Assembly (NCBI GenBank): GCA_009768925.2
Contig: VHIT02000011.1
Location: 1 to 64,000 of the forward strand
Origin: Cryptosporidium bovis
Taxonomy: Eukaryota; Apicomplexa; Conoidasida; Eucoccidiorida; Cryptosporidiidae
Reading direction: 5' to 3'
Length of the DNA: 64,000 bases
Part shown: positions 30,474 through 41,777 of the stretch, in pieces
How positions within the stretch are numbered: the stretch's first letter is position 1
Layout: every line of letters starts with the position of its first letter
Made by a program: the position numbers and the translations under genes
The notes under the pieces: model-generated
The model's database searches: none
What the model saw: only the letters and a program-made list of their open reading frames with translations
Told to the model about the DNA's origin: nothing

Positions 30474-31994
30474 TTAAGACAAATTCTCACTAGAATTTAT
30501 TTCATTCTTATTATATTTAATTAATCTTTCAACTTCATTCATCTCATTGATAAAATCTTTATATGAATTAGCATAGTAATCTTTTCTTATGGCTCTAAAG
30601 GCTTGAACGTTACAAAAATATTTGTTTGTTAATGGATCTAAGTATTTCGCAGGGGTACCATATATACAGCATAGCCTATTATTTTCTTTATCTTGTGTTA
30701 ATTCATTTTGATTTGATCTTATTGGAATATTTCCATCAGTATATATAATGATTTCTCTACAGTATTCATCACTTTTAAGTATTTCATCTGCTTTATGTTT
30801 TTCAAAATCCATTAAAAGATAGGATGACCATGATATATATACGCTTAAAGGCCCTGATTGGAATTGCTTTCTAATACTTGAGGATGTATTATCTAAGTAT
30901 CTTTTATGCTCTTCTATAGCCTCTAATTGCGACAGACTTTCGATATTTATTTTCTCTATCTCTTTACATGCTTTTAATCTATCTTCCTGTGATAAATGGC
31001 CAGTATAGTTGTTAATCTTTTGTTTTTTATAGTAGTTTTTGTTAATTTTACCATTATTTTTATCATTATTAACATCATTTTCAATATAATTTTCATCTAA
31101 CAATTGCTTTCTTTTTAAAGTATTTATTGACCTTGCTTCCTCTCTCTTTTTTATAATTTCTTCTAAATTTCGTTTTTTCTTCAATGTAGAAGCCCTTACA
31201 GATATTGTTCTTGGTTCGATTGTTTTTTGTAGTCTCTTTTCAATGTTATCACTGTTTTTTCTTTTCTTTTTATTTTTTAATTTATCCCTTACTTTTTTTA
31301 ATATATCCTTTTGAGCAGACTTTAAAAATAATGATGGATCTTCATATTTTCCTTTACTTAAATATTTGTTTTTTTTATTAGACCATTTTTTGTCTATTGA
31401 ATTGTACTCATAATCCTCTGCTTCTGCTCTTGCTATTTCTTCTTCTTCCTCTTCTTTACCGTCATCTGATTTATCTTCGTTGTCACTACTATCTGTATAA
31501 TCTGAATCCACACCGCCCAATATTTCAAGCTCTATTTTTTCATCCTCTGATGACCATCCACTATCATTTTCGTCTTCTTCCCACGTGTCATGTCCCCAAA
31601 ATTTTGCGTCCTTTTCTTCTTCCTCACCTATCAATTGACTGTATCTTTTACCTCTAGATGACCTTTCAGGTAGTACCTTTCTTGTTTCTTCCTCATTGTC
31701 ACCATCTTCACTGTAATCAGTATAACTATCCTTTTCTTCACTATTATCTTCTTTTACAAATTCAAAACCCTCTATATCACTTTCATTATTTTTTAAACTG
31801 TCGTATTCATCACAGTTACAAGATTCTTCTGTATTACTATTATTTATACCCTTCTTTATATCTTCTGTTACAGAATTTTTACAATGAGCTTTGTTGTTCT
31901 CAACTATGTCTGCATCGATAGCTTCATAGCCAGTCATGTGACCGTTATTATTGTTATTATCTGTCATCTTATCCTCAATGTGCTTACAAAACAA
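30474..31994 (-). CDS. VPS72: YL1/VPS72 (Swc2) chromatin-remodelling subunit, 506 aa
   Basis: This is the YL1 subunit of SWR1/SRCAP-type complexes, which binds the H2A.Z-H2B dimer and helps insert it into nucleosomes. The N-terminal YL1 region has LPERSSRGKRYSQLI (residues 108 to 122) followed by the acidic block with FWGHDTWEEDENDSGWSSEDE-type sequence to about 150, and further acidic runs to about 190. A Lys/Arg-rich middle (about 225 to 300) carries nuclear localisation-like clusters. The C-terminal YL1_C motif is seen near residues 438 to 472 as CCIYGTPAKYLDPLTNKYFC followed by VQAFRAIRKDYY. The annotated start gives MFCKHIEDKM; Met 10 is an alternative start. Length is similar to yeast and animal homologues plus Asn-rich inserts. 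Confidence 0.92.
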   Translation of the reverse strand: MFCKHIEDKMTDNNNNNGHMTGYEAIDADIVENNKAHCKNSVTEDIKKGINNSNTEESCNCDEYDSLKNNESDIEGFEFVKEDNSEEKDSYTDYSEDGDNEEETRKVLPERSSRGKRYSQLIGEEEEKDAKFWGHDTWEEDENDSGWSSEDEKIELEILGGVDSDYTDSSDNEDKSDDGKEEEEEEIARAEAEDYEYNSIDKKWSNKKNKYLSKGKYEDPSLFLKSAQKDILKKVRDKLKNKKKRKNSDNIEKRLQKTIEPRTISVRASTLKKKRNLEEIIKKREEARSINTLKRKQLLDENYIENDVNNDKNNGKINKNYYKKQKINNYTGHLSQEDRLKACKEIEKINIESLSQLEAIEEHKRYLDNTSSSIRKQFQSGPLSVYISWSSYLLMDFEKHKADEILKSDEYCREIIIYTDGNIPIRSNQNELTQDKENNRLCCIYGTPAKYLDPLTNKYFCNVQAFRAIRKDYYANSYKDFINEMNEVERLIKYNKNEINSSENLS

Positions 31995-33654
31995 TCTAAA
32001 CAGCTTTTAACCTGTTTTTATTTATATTGTTATCTTTAATACCACCTTCCACATAACTATTATCGTTTATTATTATTTCTTGATAATAATTAATTGATTT
32101 AAAGTTAAAATTTTGGCTATTTCGTTAATATATTAATATCGATATATTGAAAAACCAAAAAGCAATGAAATATGGCATCTATATTTAATGATAAAATGTT
32201 AGCGCTATAACAAGTGTATATATTACTTAACCCAAAATTAAAATAACAAATAAAAAACAATATAAATCGATATAGATGAATATATTAATCAATAGATAAA
32301 ACATAACGTAATAATAAAATCAAGTCGTATTGTAAATTTAACATGCACAAAACTTTTTTCCTTTTTTTCAAAAAGAGATAAGTGATAACAGAAAAGTGCA
32401 AAAATATAATTAATTCTCACTTTTGGAAGTGAAATTTATCCTTGATTGTTTCATTTCTAAAATTATCATAAAAAAAGTGTGAAATCAAAATGTAAACGAC
32501 GAATACATTCTCTTAATATGATATTATTATTTTACTTCTGTTGACATACACTTTTTATAAGTTTTATAGATTTATATTTACAATCAAAATTATAGTATTA
32601 ATTAAATTCATACTTTTTTTGTTTGTTATTTCTATATTTTGTTTTTAATAACTAAAACACATTGAAACGTTATTGCTATATTATATTCACGTTGCAGCAA
32701 ATTAATGTAAAAAATAAAATATATATATATATATATATGATAATATAGAATATAATTCTAGAGTAATTTATAATTGTGTTTATTAGTAATTATTAATGTT
32801 ATTTCATTACTTGAAATATATTATTTAAAGTAAAATTGTAAATGGCCGCCAAACTATTTCAAAAATATTTTCCTTTTAAATTTCGCATATACATGTTTAT
32901 AAAGAGGGAAAGGAGGGTATAAATTAACAATTTTTATATTTTTACAGAAAAAATTGAATGTCGTTATAAAGACAAAAAAATAGCGATATATTATTCTATT
33001 TATATATTATTCAACAGTTTATTATTCATTAAATATAAACTATTAATCAGTCTGATACATTACTTTACCCTTCATTCTAGAGATTTGTTTCTATTTTCTG
33101 TACTTCAGGAAATAGGAGGAAAAAAGGATAATAACATCAAATTAAAATGTGTGAATATGAAATAATTGATACTCTGGCAAAAAAGTAAAATTGTATAAGT
33201 TAGTAGGCATAAATACATTAAAAAAATTACCTAATAAATAATATACAGGAATAACATATAAAATTATTAAGAGGATTGTTAAATATAGATCAGAAGCCTT
33301 TTGATTCAAATAAATATCAATTCATTTACTTATTGAGATGGGAAGAAATAATTAGATAATATATTTGTATGTAAATACAAATATAATATTTATATAAATC
33401 ATCCAAATATTTGTTTAAATCAAATACAGGAACTGTCAAAGTACAAATACCAAATTATTAGATTTTTGTTTTTCTTATTAAAATCATTAATACTGTATTA
33501 TAAAAGCACTTATTTTAAATAATTGTTGTTATGCACAGGTAATTTAATAGGAATTATCTAAATCAATTGACATTCAATAAATAAATAATGGTTTATATTG
33601 TAAATAAACAATAAAATTAGTCATTTATATCAGAAATTAAGTAATATCATAAAT
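31995..33654. promoter_or_regulatory. Long divergent intergenic region with E2F-like site
   Basis: This 1.66-kb region separates the YL1 gene from the large Asn-rich gene. It has a GCCGCCAAA site at 32845-32853 (TTTGGCGGC on the other strand) and a short TA microsatellite near 32718-32738. No gene or structured RNA was recognised. Its length, compared with the usual few hundred bases here, suggests complex regulation of the downstream gene or an unread transcript leader. Confidence 0.4.
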
Positions 33655-36600
33655 ATGAATATTGTTAATCCTAAATCAAATATTAACTATTACAGCAGTG
33701 ATAGTACAAATGATGTAGTCGAAGATGAAGAAACTGGTGAAGTAATTGTAAGTAAAAGCAATATAAGTGATAAAATTAACCATTGTGACGAAAGCTTTGT
33801 TAGTTTTAAAATAGATAACAACTCTATGAACACATATAATCGACAATTATTGTTATACAGAGATCAAAATAATAGTAATCAATTGCCAATAGATGTGGAT
33901 AGTAATTTATATGGTGGCGGCTGTACCAATGGCGGAAATCTTAATAATTGCCATATGACTCCTATAACTGAATTTTTGTCTCAAAATAACAGTAGTAACG
34001 TAAGTATAAATAGTGAATATTACCAATCAGTTTCCCCTTACACAAACAATAAATCTATTTCAACTGCAGAAGCCACAGGGGAAGCATTAAGTAAAACATT
34101 AAAGGCAACAGAAACGAGATCAATATCAGTTTCTACCACAAACACAGTTTCATCATCACCATATTCGATTTGTGTAAATGGAGATGACAATGAAATAAGG
34201 AAAATAGATCAAAATTCAAGAGTTCCAAATTTTATTGATTATTCAAGTGAATTTTATGGTGCTGAAAAAGGTCAATTGTGTGTTACAGGAGGTAGATCAG
34301 AGACTTTTGAATCAAAGCCTTTGTTGCCTCCTGCATCTATGCCATATTATATTGTTGATCAAGAGATAAATATATGTACAGAGAATTCTCAAAATATAAA
34401 AGAAGTAATGTATGTCAATGGCAATGTAAAAAGAAAAGATGGTTTTGAAAGCAATATTGAATATAAAACAAATAATATGAATAATTATACGAATAGTATT
34501 TGTAACAATAATGGTTACTGCTATGTGAGAATTAATTCTGACATTAATAATGCTAATAACCTTGGTTATAAAAATAATATTAACTTTAATAAGCAAATGA
34601 TAATTGGTAACTATGGGACGATGTTAACATCATATGCAAATAGACAAAATGTACGTGTTTCAGGTTCTAACGTTCCATCTACACTACCGTATTTATCTAT
34701 ACAAAATTCAAATGTTAATAACATTAATAATTCATTTACAAATGGGGTAGATGTGACCAGTAATGAATTGAGGTTTACAAGTAATAACAACAATAATATT
34801 ATTATTCCCGATTACAACAATATCCCCACTTATAATTTGTATAATGCTGGTAACAATATAATCACAAGTGCAAATAATTGTCATATTATAAATTCAAGTT
34901 CTATTTCCTCTGTTAATAACGACAATAACATTGATAATTACTATGACGATATTAATTATAACGCTAATGATAATAATAATAATAATATAGGTTTAGTTGT
35001 TAATCAAGGTGGCAACTATTACTACGGGAATAATGTCTTATTACCTGTGTGTTTAGAAAAACAAAATAATCTTTGTAATTTTTCTCAAATTGGAGAGCAA
35101 CAGCAGTTTCAAAACCTAGGTTATTATAGAAGTAATAATTCACTGTTACCAAATTATTGGGATAATTGTGAAATTATTCCTTCTAAAGCAAAAACTGAAG
35201 GAATTGAAATGATAGAAAGAGGGATAAATACAATAGATAATAAAAGACATATAAGAGACACAACTAGTATGCAAAATGGAGTTAAAAGGACAATGGGGGA
35301 ATTTGTGTTAGAAAATGTAGATAGTGACATGAATGGTGGTGAAAACCACAGTAACAATAATACCATCTTAAAAAAGAGAAAAGGTAAGGGAACATTGAGG
35401 GGAACGCATAAATCAAGAATGGCAGATGAACCAGTATATGATGAATCGCAGGGAATTGTTTCTGTAAAAAATCATGGAATGAAATTTGTTGGTAAGAGTG
35501 CAACAGGATATATAAGTAACATAAACAGCATGAATGTAGCAAGTGACAGAAACTTTTATATTGTGGATTTCATATCTGAGATACCTTTGAATATAAGGAA
35601 TTTATTTATGAATATTATTAAAAGTACGGCGAATGGATCGAATGTACTGAAGAATTATTCATTGGGTTCGCTGGCTATGAGAAGAACAGGAAGTTCAAAA
35701 CCTGCGATAATTAAGTGTTTTTTCAATAGTTACAGAGATGGAATATCTAGATTACAGTCCAAAACAAAGCGTCAAGAAGGCAGACCGTTTATATTTGTAA
35801 TTAATGAAACTAAATTATCTAGGCCGTGGGTATTTTGTCCTAATATTAAATGTATTAGGAGATCTAAAAGTTCAGGTAAACTTAAAGGAAGAATTAAAAT
35901 ATATGAATATTGTCCAAACAACAACAAGATAATATTATCACCGACATTCCTAAAGTGTGCTAGAGGATTCCTGACTTCTGACTACTATTTTTGTGCTACA
36001 TTATGTCCACAACAAAAATATGCAGATCATGATTCTAATTTTTGGGGTGAAAACTTTATTACTGGTTTTGGGGGTAATAAAATACAAGAGGCACTTGAAA
36101 AAGATTCTGAGTCTTTTTCTGGATCAAATAGTGATATATCGCTCATAGATTATATATTATTTTGCAATTCAAAACACCAATTTGTAGCAATATTTAAAAG
36201 ATATCCAAGAGGTTCGTTTAAAGATATTAATAATAGTAAAGAAAAGCAACAAAATTTATCATTTGTTGATCGAATAAATAGCAGAAATGATACAAGCGCC
36301 TCTACTACACCTGTAAGTAATCTTGGTGTCTCTACTCCAAATATAAGCGATGAAGCAACCGCCTTTGCAACACCATTAACATGTAGTTCATCACATATTC
36401 CCCCTATTACTCCATGCTCGCAATCTAGTAAATATTTAAATTGTTCAAATACGGTTGAGGAAGATGTTTATGGTGACGAAATTGAGCTCAGCCTTGTTAA
36501 GATAATGACATCTGTTATAAGGAATCTAGAAGGTTCTAATGAACCAATAGTTTATGCCTCAACTGAGAAGTGTTTACAAGAAGCTGTTTCTGTTGATGAT

Positions 36601-38400
36601 GCAATTAGTTCTGGTATTGGAGGATTTCAAGGCAACTGTATTCCTATTTCACTTGATATTGCTTCAAAAAATATTTCGAGTAGTGGAATTGGAATAGGTG
36701 ATGATGTGGGATTGGGAGTGGGGTTGAACAAATGCAATGTTGCAATTGAGAATGATGAAAATAACATTAGTGAATTTAATAACTATATTAACAATGGTAA
36801 TATTATTAATTTTTCTATTGAAAATAAACAAACAATACCACAATTAAATTTACAACAAATTCCGCAATTAAATTATCAGCAAGCGCAACAGAGTAATATA
36901 AATGATTCGTTATATAATAATAATCCAATTATTCCGGATATTAATGATGGTCTGAATTCTAGAATTGTTGATCTGAGACATAGGCTCGGCGAAAATAATA
37001 ACATTAATAGTAATATAAACTCAGAAATATTAGGAACAGGTATTGATATAGATAGTATAAAAAATACTGAAATTTTAAATATATCAAATAATATTAAATC
37101 TAATGTAAACAACTCCACCTCTATTACTAATTCAAGTGGTAATCAAGTGAATATTTCTCCAAATTCCAATTCAAACTATTTTGTGCAATATTACACTGAA
37201 AGAGATGCGCAACTAACAGGATCTGAAGTCGGAATTAAAAGCTTGAGTGATTGTAATATTAGCAATAATATATATAATAAATCTGACCTAGTAGTTGACG
37301 ATTTTAATCAGTACAATCTACAGCAATCTCCTATTGAGAAGAGTAGCCAACTTATTGAGGAAAAAATGTCACAAATAGGAAATAATATTATTGATAATAC
37401 TCAAAGAAACGATATAATAACAGATGATGTGAAAGAAGTTGGAGTAGTAGAATTAGAAAATGAAAAGAGCTTTATAAATAAAAATAATGATGAAATTGCG
37501 AACATTCGAAAACCTGTTACAAATAAAAATGAATTAGGAATAGTTGTTGGTGAAGTGATAAAAATAGGTGGAGACGAGAAAGTGAATTTCAATAAAATTG
37601 AGATAGACGTTAATAGTGAAAAGAAAAAAGAACAAAAATTTATTGGATCCAACTGTTTTGATGTTTGCCAAGATCCATTGACGACTACGACGGAAAGTCC
37701 AAATTGCATTTATTTCAATTCGCATTACGACCAAAAGACGCCTCCAACAAATGGGCTTTATTATTGCGGAAACATAAATGATAATACAATTAAAAACAAT
37801 GTAAGCAATAATAATATTAACGGTAATATCGATTATTATGACTTTAGTAGTTCATCCAATTTGTCCTCTAATTCATCTATTGGTACAGTAGATATGGAAG
37901 ATTCATATATAAATAATAAATATGAAACATATTCAACAGGATATACAGATGAGGACTCTAATTCTAACTGCAATGATTGCATTGGTGTCTCCAATACTAA
38001 CAACCCTGATTCACAAATTTCATTTAATTTTGATCCTCAAGATGCTTTGTTGGTTGAATCTTCAACAAATTGGGTCTTAGACATCCTTTTGAATAAAAAT
38101 AACAATGATAACAACAATAATAGTAAAGAAAGTATTAGTAATATTAGTGTTAATTATAATGAAAATGACCATAATTATGGAAACAACTTTTGTAGCAATT
38201 GTGGCATAGATTGTGACTGCAATTCCAATGATAATAATAATGATGCATACTCAACTTCACACATTAACAAAGATAAAATGTCCCATGTTAATTCAAATGT
38301 TGAAAAGAATCAATTAATCTTGGATTCACAGTCTTCTCCCTCATCTTCTCACTCGCACTCGAATTTAAACAATGCCAATTCAAACTCATCTTTGGCGTAA
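33655..38400 (+). CDS. Asn-rich protein with conserved Cys-containing core, 1581 aa
   Basis: I do not recognise this protein. Most of it is low-complexity Asn/Ser-rich sequence. A basic patch (KKRKGKGTLRG) lies near residue 573 and looks like a nuclear localisation signal. A denser, apparently folded core of about 260 residues (about 600 to 860) follows. It contains spaced cysteines and aromatic residues, for example RPWVFCPNIKCIRRS, YEYCPNNNKI, FLKCARGF and YYFCATLCPQ. These could be a metal-binding fold. The final 60 residues have another Cys cluster (CSNCGIDCDC). There is no signal peptide or membrane span. A nuclear regulatory role is a guess from the basic patch and Asn-rich flanks. It is flanked by unusually long non-coding regions on both sides. 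Confidence 0.82.
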   Translation: MNIVNPKSNINYYSSDSTNDVVEDEETGEVIVSKSNISDKINHCDESFVSFKIDNNSMNTYNRQLLLYRDQNNSNQLPIDVDSNLYGGGCTNGGNLNNCHMTPITEFLSQNNSSNVSINSEYYQSVSPYTNNKSISTAEATGEALSKTLKATETRSISVSTTNTVSSSPYSICVNGDDNEIRKIDQNSRVPNFIDYSSEFYGAEKGQLCVTGGRSETFESKPLLPPASMPYYIVDQEINICTENSQNIKEVMYVNGNVKRKDGFESNIEYKTNNMNNYTNSICNNNGYCYVRINSDINNANNLGYKNNINFNKQMIIGNYGTMLTSYANRQNVRVSGSNVPSTLPYLSIQNSNVNNINNSFTNGVDVTSNELRFTSNNNNNIIIPDYNNIPTYNLYNAGNNIITSANNCHIINSSSISSVNNDNNIDNYYDDINYNANDNNNNNIGLVVNQGGNYYYGNNVLLPVCLEKQNNLCNFSQIGEQQQFQNLGYYRSNNSLLPNYWDNCEIIPSKAKTEGIEMIERGINTIDNKRHIRDTTSMQNGVKRTMGEFVLENVDSDMNGGENHSNNNTILKKRKGKGTLRGTHKSRMADEPVYDESQGIVSVKNHGMKFVGKSATGYISNINSMNVASDRNFYIVDFISEIPLNIRNLFMNIIKSTANGSNVLKNYSLGSLAMRRTGSSKPAIIKCFFNSYRDGISRLQSKTKRQEGRPFIFVINETKLSRPWVFCPNIKCIRRSKSSGKLKGRIKIYEYCPNNNKIILSPTFLKCARGFLTSDYYFCATLCPQQKYADHDSNFWGENFITGFGGNKIQEALEKDSESFSGSNSDISLIDYILFCNSKHQFVAIFKRYPRGSFKDINNSKEKQQNLSFVDRINSRNDTSASTTPVSNLGVSTPNISDEATAFATPLTCSSSHIPPITPCSQSSKYLNCSNTVEEDVYGDEIELSLVKIMTSVIRNLEGSNEPIVYASTEKCLQEAVSVDDAISSGIGGFQGNCIPISLDIASKNISSSGIGIGDDVGLGVGLNKCNVAIENDENNISEFNNYINNGNIINFSIENKQTIPQLNLQQIPQLNYQQAQQSNINDSLYNNNPIIPDINDGLNSRIVDLRHRLGENNNINSNINSEILGTGIDIDSIKNTEILNISNNIKSNVNNSTSITNSSGNQVNISPNSNSNYFVQYYTERDAQLTGSEVGIKSLSDCNISNNIYNKSDLVVDDFNQYNLQQSPIEKSSQLIEEKMSQIGNNIIDNTQRNDIITDDVKEVGVVELENEKSFINKNNDEIANIRKPVTNKNELGIVVGEVIKIGGDEKVNFNKIEIDVNSEKKKEQKFIGSNCFDVCQDPLTTTTESPNCIYFNSHYDQKTPPTNGLYYCGNINDNTIKNNVSNNNINGNIDYYDFSSSSNLSSNSSIGTVDMEDSYINNKYETYSTGYTDEDSNSNCNDCIGVSNTNNPDSQISFNFDPQDALLVESSTNWVLDILLNKNNNDNNNNSKESISNISVNYNENDHNYGNNFCSNCGIDCDCNSNDNNNDAYSTSHINKDKMSHVNSNVEKNQLILDSQSSPSSSHSHSNLNNANSNSSLA

Positions 38401-39727
38401 TACCAATTTCTATAAATGTCAAATTTGGTGATTGAGAACTATATATATTGGATCTATAATACATTTCGTTAATACAACCTAATAAAAAAATAATTACCGT
38501 AACATAAAGAAAACTTAGAAACTTTTCCTTTCACTTTAATAAAATACTAATAATTTGTCTATTTTATGAATATAGAATTAAGACGATAAGAATTATCAAT
38601 TACAATGTTATTATTTATTTTTTTATAATTGCGATTCATTTTTTTAAATCATTATCATATAATACTACATTTACTATGTATATAAAAGTGATTATTTTAC
38701 TGTTTTCATTTTATTTAGTATTAAATATCTACGTATGTAATTATTTTAAGTGAATTAAATATATATTGATACTTCTTACCAGAATATTTATTAGATAGAA
38801 TTATTGTTTTTCCCTTACTTGTTTCAGAAATATTAATTTAGTGATAGTAGATTGATTCGGATTCTACACAATGAAAAAAATTTCTATTTATAATAACTAC
38901 TTTTCTCTATAAACATGTAAATAAATAATAATCAAATAATTAAAGATTCGCATTTTATTATGGATAAAATAACAAGGACAAATTATGGATTGAGTAACAA
39001 ATAAAAATTTCTTTTCGTATAGAAAGAACCATAAATATGTACATTGTAAATAAGAATAGTAACTAGTCAATTAATAGTAATAATTTGGTAGCTAAACTTG
39101 CAAGCAAAAATTTACTAGTTAAATATTAATATATATTTCATTTATAATATTTGTTATTTTCATCATCACTATTTTGTTAATAATATTTTTTATAATTTAT
39201 ATTATTATTACCCTTTAATATTTAATCCTTCATTTCATGCATTTTTTTCCTTCCTTTACCGGTTTAGAGGTACCAATAAATCAATTTAAAAAATAAATTA
39301 ATTATAAATATAATTTCAAATAAACAAAAGCAATATCACACATATAAATTAGAAAGTATAAATAATAAAATAACACAAGTATTTACTATTTTTTATAATC
39401 ACCTAACTTCAATTCTCATAATTTACTTGTTTAATTTTAAATAATCTCTGTATTAAAAAATTGGTATTTAGATACAGTTAATTAAATTATGCTTTATGAA
39501 TGAATTAATTAACAGATTAGTGATAAGTTCCACAACTACTCTGCAATTTCGTTCACTATTAATTACTAATATTACTGTCATGTTATTTTAACACATTTTG
39601 CGAGAAAAAAGGCATCAAAAGTGGTATAGAGATAGCTTCAAAGCAATAATTTAAACAAATAAATATTGATCACAATAAAGAAATATTATAACTTTTAGAA
39701 ATAATTATTATTTTATTCTGTAAAATA
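38401..39727. other. Long AT-rich intergenic region
   Basis: This 1.33-kb spacer lies between two rightward genes and so contains the promoter of the Apple/TSP gene. It is strongly AT-rich. No open frame, GC-rich site or RNA gene was recognised. Confidence 0.5.
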
Positions 39728-41461
39728 ATGAATAACAATAGCTATTACCCTTACTATTACAATTCGAGCAAATTTACGTTAATATTATTAATATTGCTAA
39801 CGGTAGAAATAATATGTGATAAATACATATCTCCGGAAAAATTTAGTAATACATTTCCAGAATCATCACTAACAAATAATATAAAGAGCAATGGTAATTA
39901 TGATGATAATTACCAATATGTAGAAATAGATATACCAGATTTACCTTCTCCGAATATAACCAGTAAACTTTGCCCGGTATACGGGATTAATATTAAAGGA
40001 TTTTTATGTTTAGGATGGAATAGTATAAAAATAACAAAAGCGAATTCATGGCAGGAATGCGCAACTTTTTGTTCAGACTATGTTGCTTTTTTCTTTGTTA
40101 AATGTAAACAGTGGAGTTACGATATAGAAAAAAAAAAGTGTTGGATTAAAACTGGAGACAAAGTATGTAAATATCCTGATGAAAATTATGTATCAGGAGT
40201 AGTGAACACATCAGAAGTTGGAATGTGTTCAACAACATGTAAAGTTGGAGATTGGAGTTCATGGACGCCATGTACATCTTATTGTGCAGGAATAACTCAA
40301 AGAGTGAGACATGTTATAAAATCACCATTGTATAAGTCAGAATTGTGTCCAAGACTTGTTGAAACTGCTATGTGTAAAGGAAGTATTGAATGCCCGAAAA
40401 ATTGCCCAAATTATCACGTAGTTGGATTGGGTTGGGGTTGTAAAGTTGAAATGAATAAAGGTGGTGGTACAATGAGAAAATACGTGAATACATGGCATGA
40501 ATGTTTGGGTTTATGTAAAAATACATATAATTGTACATATTGGTCTTTTCAAGGAATATCAGGTGTTGAAACATGTCTATTAGTTATAGGTGAAGTTGGA
40601 TGCACATACCATGCATTAGGATGGGTATCTGGTGATGTTAATGTTGTTGCAGTTGATTGTCCTGTTAAATGTTATGTGGGTGAGTGGTCAGAATGGTCAT
40701 TATGTCCGCATGATAATCTATGTACACAACATTCTGTATCTAGAAGAAGCAGGCCTCTTATATCTACACCCCCGGATATGAATCAAAAAGCATGCCCTCA
40801 TCTCACTGAAAGTGTTCTTTGTGAATGTGCAAATAAATTATCAAATAATATTATTAACAACTTAGATTTTTATTCTAATACCGAATCAGGTCTTGATTTT
40901 AATATTAACAGTCGTAGTGATAATATGAATAGGAATAATGTTAATTATAAAGATAGTGACTTTGAATATCAATACGATGACAATGATAATAGTGAATTAG
41001 GTCATTCTATCAATAATAAAAATAATAATAATCGCCTTCATAGAACATACAAATCCATAAATGATGAGATTAGAAGATTAATGAGCGTCAACATACTTAG
41101 AAACTATAATTCGGATATAAAAAACAACTCTATTTTAAATAATAATATCAATGATATTAATAGCCAACTATATACCAATTCAATAATTGGTAGAAAACTT
41201 AGTAATGATCTTGGATATTATTCAACAAAAAAGTTACTTGAAAATTTATACTTAAAGAATAGATATAATTTTCAAATGGAAACTAAGTACAATGATAATA
41301 TTGATACTTCTAATTTGAATTATAATTCAACATATAGTAATAATGATGATAATTCAAAAGATGAATATGATTTTTATAACTTTTTCTCTTCTTATTTACT
41401 TGGAGTTAATTATACTAATTTTAACAATAATGCAACCTTAGATCCTAATTTATTTGGTTAA
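39728..41461 (+). CDS. Apple/thrombospondin type 1 secreted protein, 577 aa
   Basis: This is a Cys-rich secreted protein of the thrombospondin-related group that apicomplexans use in attachment and gliding. A hydrophobic stretch at residues about 16 to 30 should be the signal peptide. Four modules follow: an Apple/PAN-like domain (about 81 to 165), a TSP1 repeat with GDWSSWTPCTSYC (about 172 to 222), a second Apple-like domain (about 225 to 311), and a second TSP1 repeat with GEWSEWSLC (about 314 to 366). Conserved WxxW and Cys residues are visible in both TSP1 repeats. The last 200 residues are Asn-rich and lack a transmembrane segment, so the protein is not a membrane-anchored TRAP-type adhesin. 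It is probably a micronemal or extracellular protein that binds other partners. C. parvum has a family of about a dozen such CpTSP proteins; which member this is was not determined. Confidence 0.9.
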   Translation: MNNNSYYPYYYNSSKFTLILLILLTVEIICDKYISPEKFSNTFPESSLTNNIKSNGNYDDNYQYVEIDIPDLPSPNITSKLCPVYGINIKGFLCLGWNSIKITKANSWQECATFCSDYVAFFFVKCKQWSYDIEKKKCWIKTGDKVCKYPDENYVSGVVNTSEVGMCSTTCKVGDWSSWTPCTSYCAGITQRVRHVIKSPLYKSELCPRLVETAMCKGSIECPKNCPNYHVVGLGWGCKVEMNKGGGTMRKYVNTWHECLGLCKNTYNCTYWSFQGISGVETCLLVIGEVGCTYHALGWVSGDVNVVAVDCPVKCYVGEWSEWSLCPHDNLCTQHSVSRRSRPLISTPPDMNQKACPHLTESVLCECANKLSNNIINNLDFYSNTESGLDFNINSRSDNMNRNNVNYKDSDFEYQYDDNDNSELGHSINNKNNNNRLHRTYKSINDEIRRLMSVNILRNYNSDIKNNSILNNNINDINSQLYTNSIIGRKLSNDLGYYSTKKLLENLYLKNRYNFQMETKYNDNIDTSNLNYNSTYSNNDDNSKDEYDFYNFFSSYLLGVNYTNFNNNATLDPNLFG

Positions 41462-41777
41462 ATTATACAAAAAAATACGTAAATAATAATTATTGTTATA
41501 TATATTTTAGGTAGAAAAAAGATAGCATTAAAATAATTATTATATTAAATACGTATGACACTTAACTTCTTTTGAGCTTTTTTTATATATTTTAAATTAA
41601 GTTAAATAGTAAACATATTTTATTTATAAATTAACAAATATTTTATGTTGTTAATTATAAGGTGCAAATTTATATATTTAATTTGATATTATTTCCTCTT
41701 TTCCTTCAAATTAACACGGGGTTTCTCTGATATTTATGTTCCGCGTATCACTATCAAATCAAATATACAAACGAAAC
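41462..41777. other. Convergent 3' spacer
   Basis: This 316-base AT-rich region lies between the 3' ends of the Apple/TSP gene and the NEDD8 E1 gene. No gene is seen. The stop codon of the NEDD8 E1 gene overlaps a GTAAGT, so a further 3' exon inside this interval cannot be fully excluded. Confidence 0.45.
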
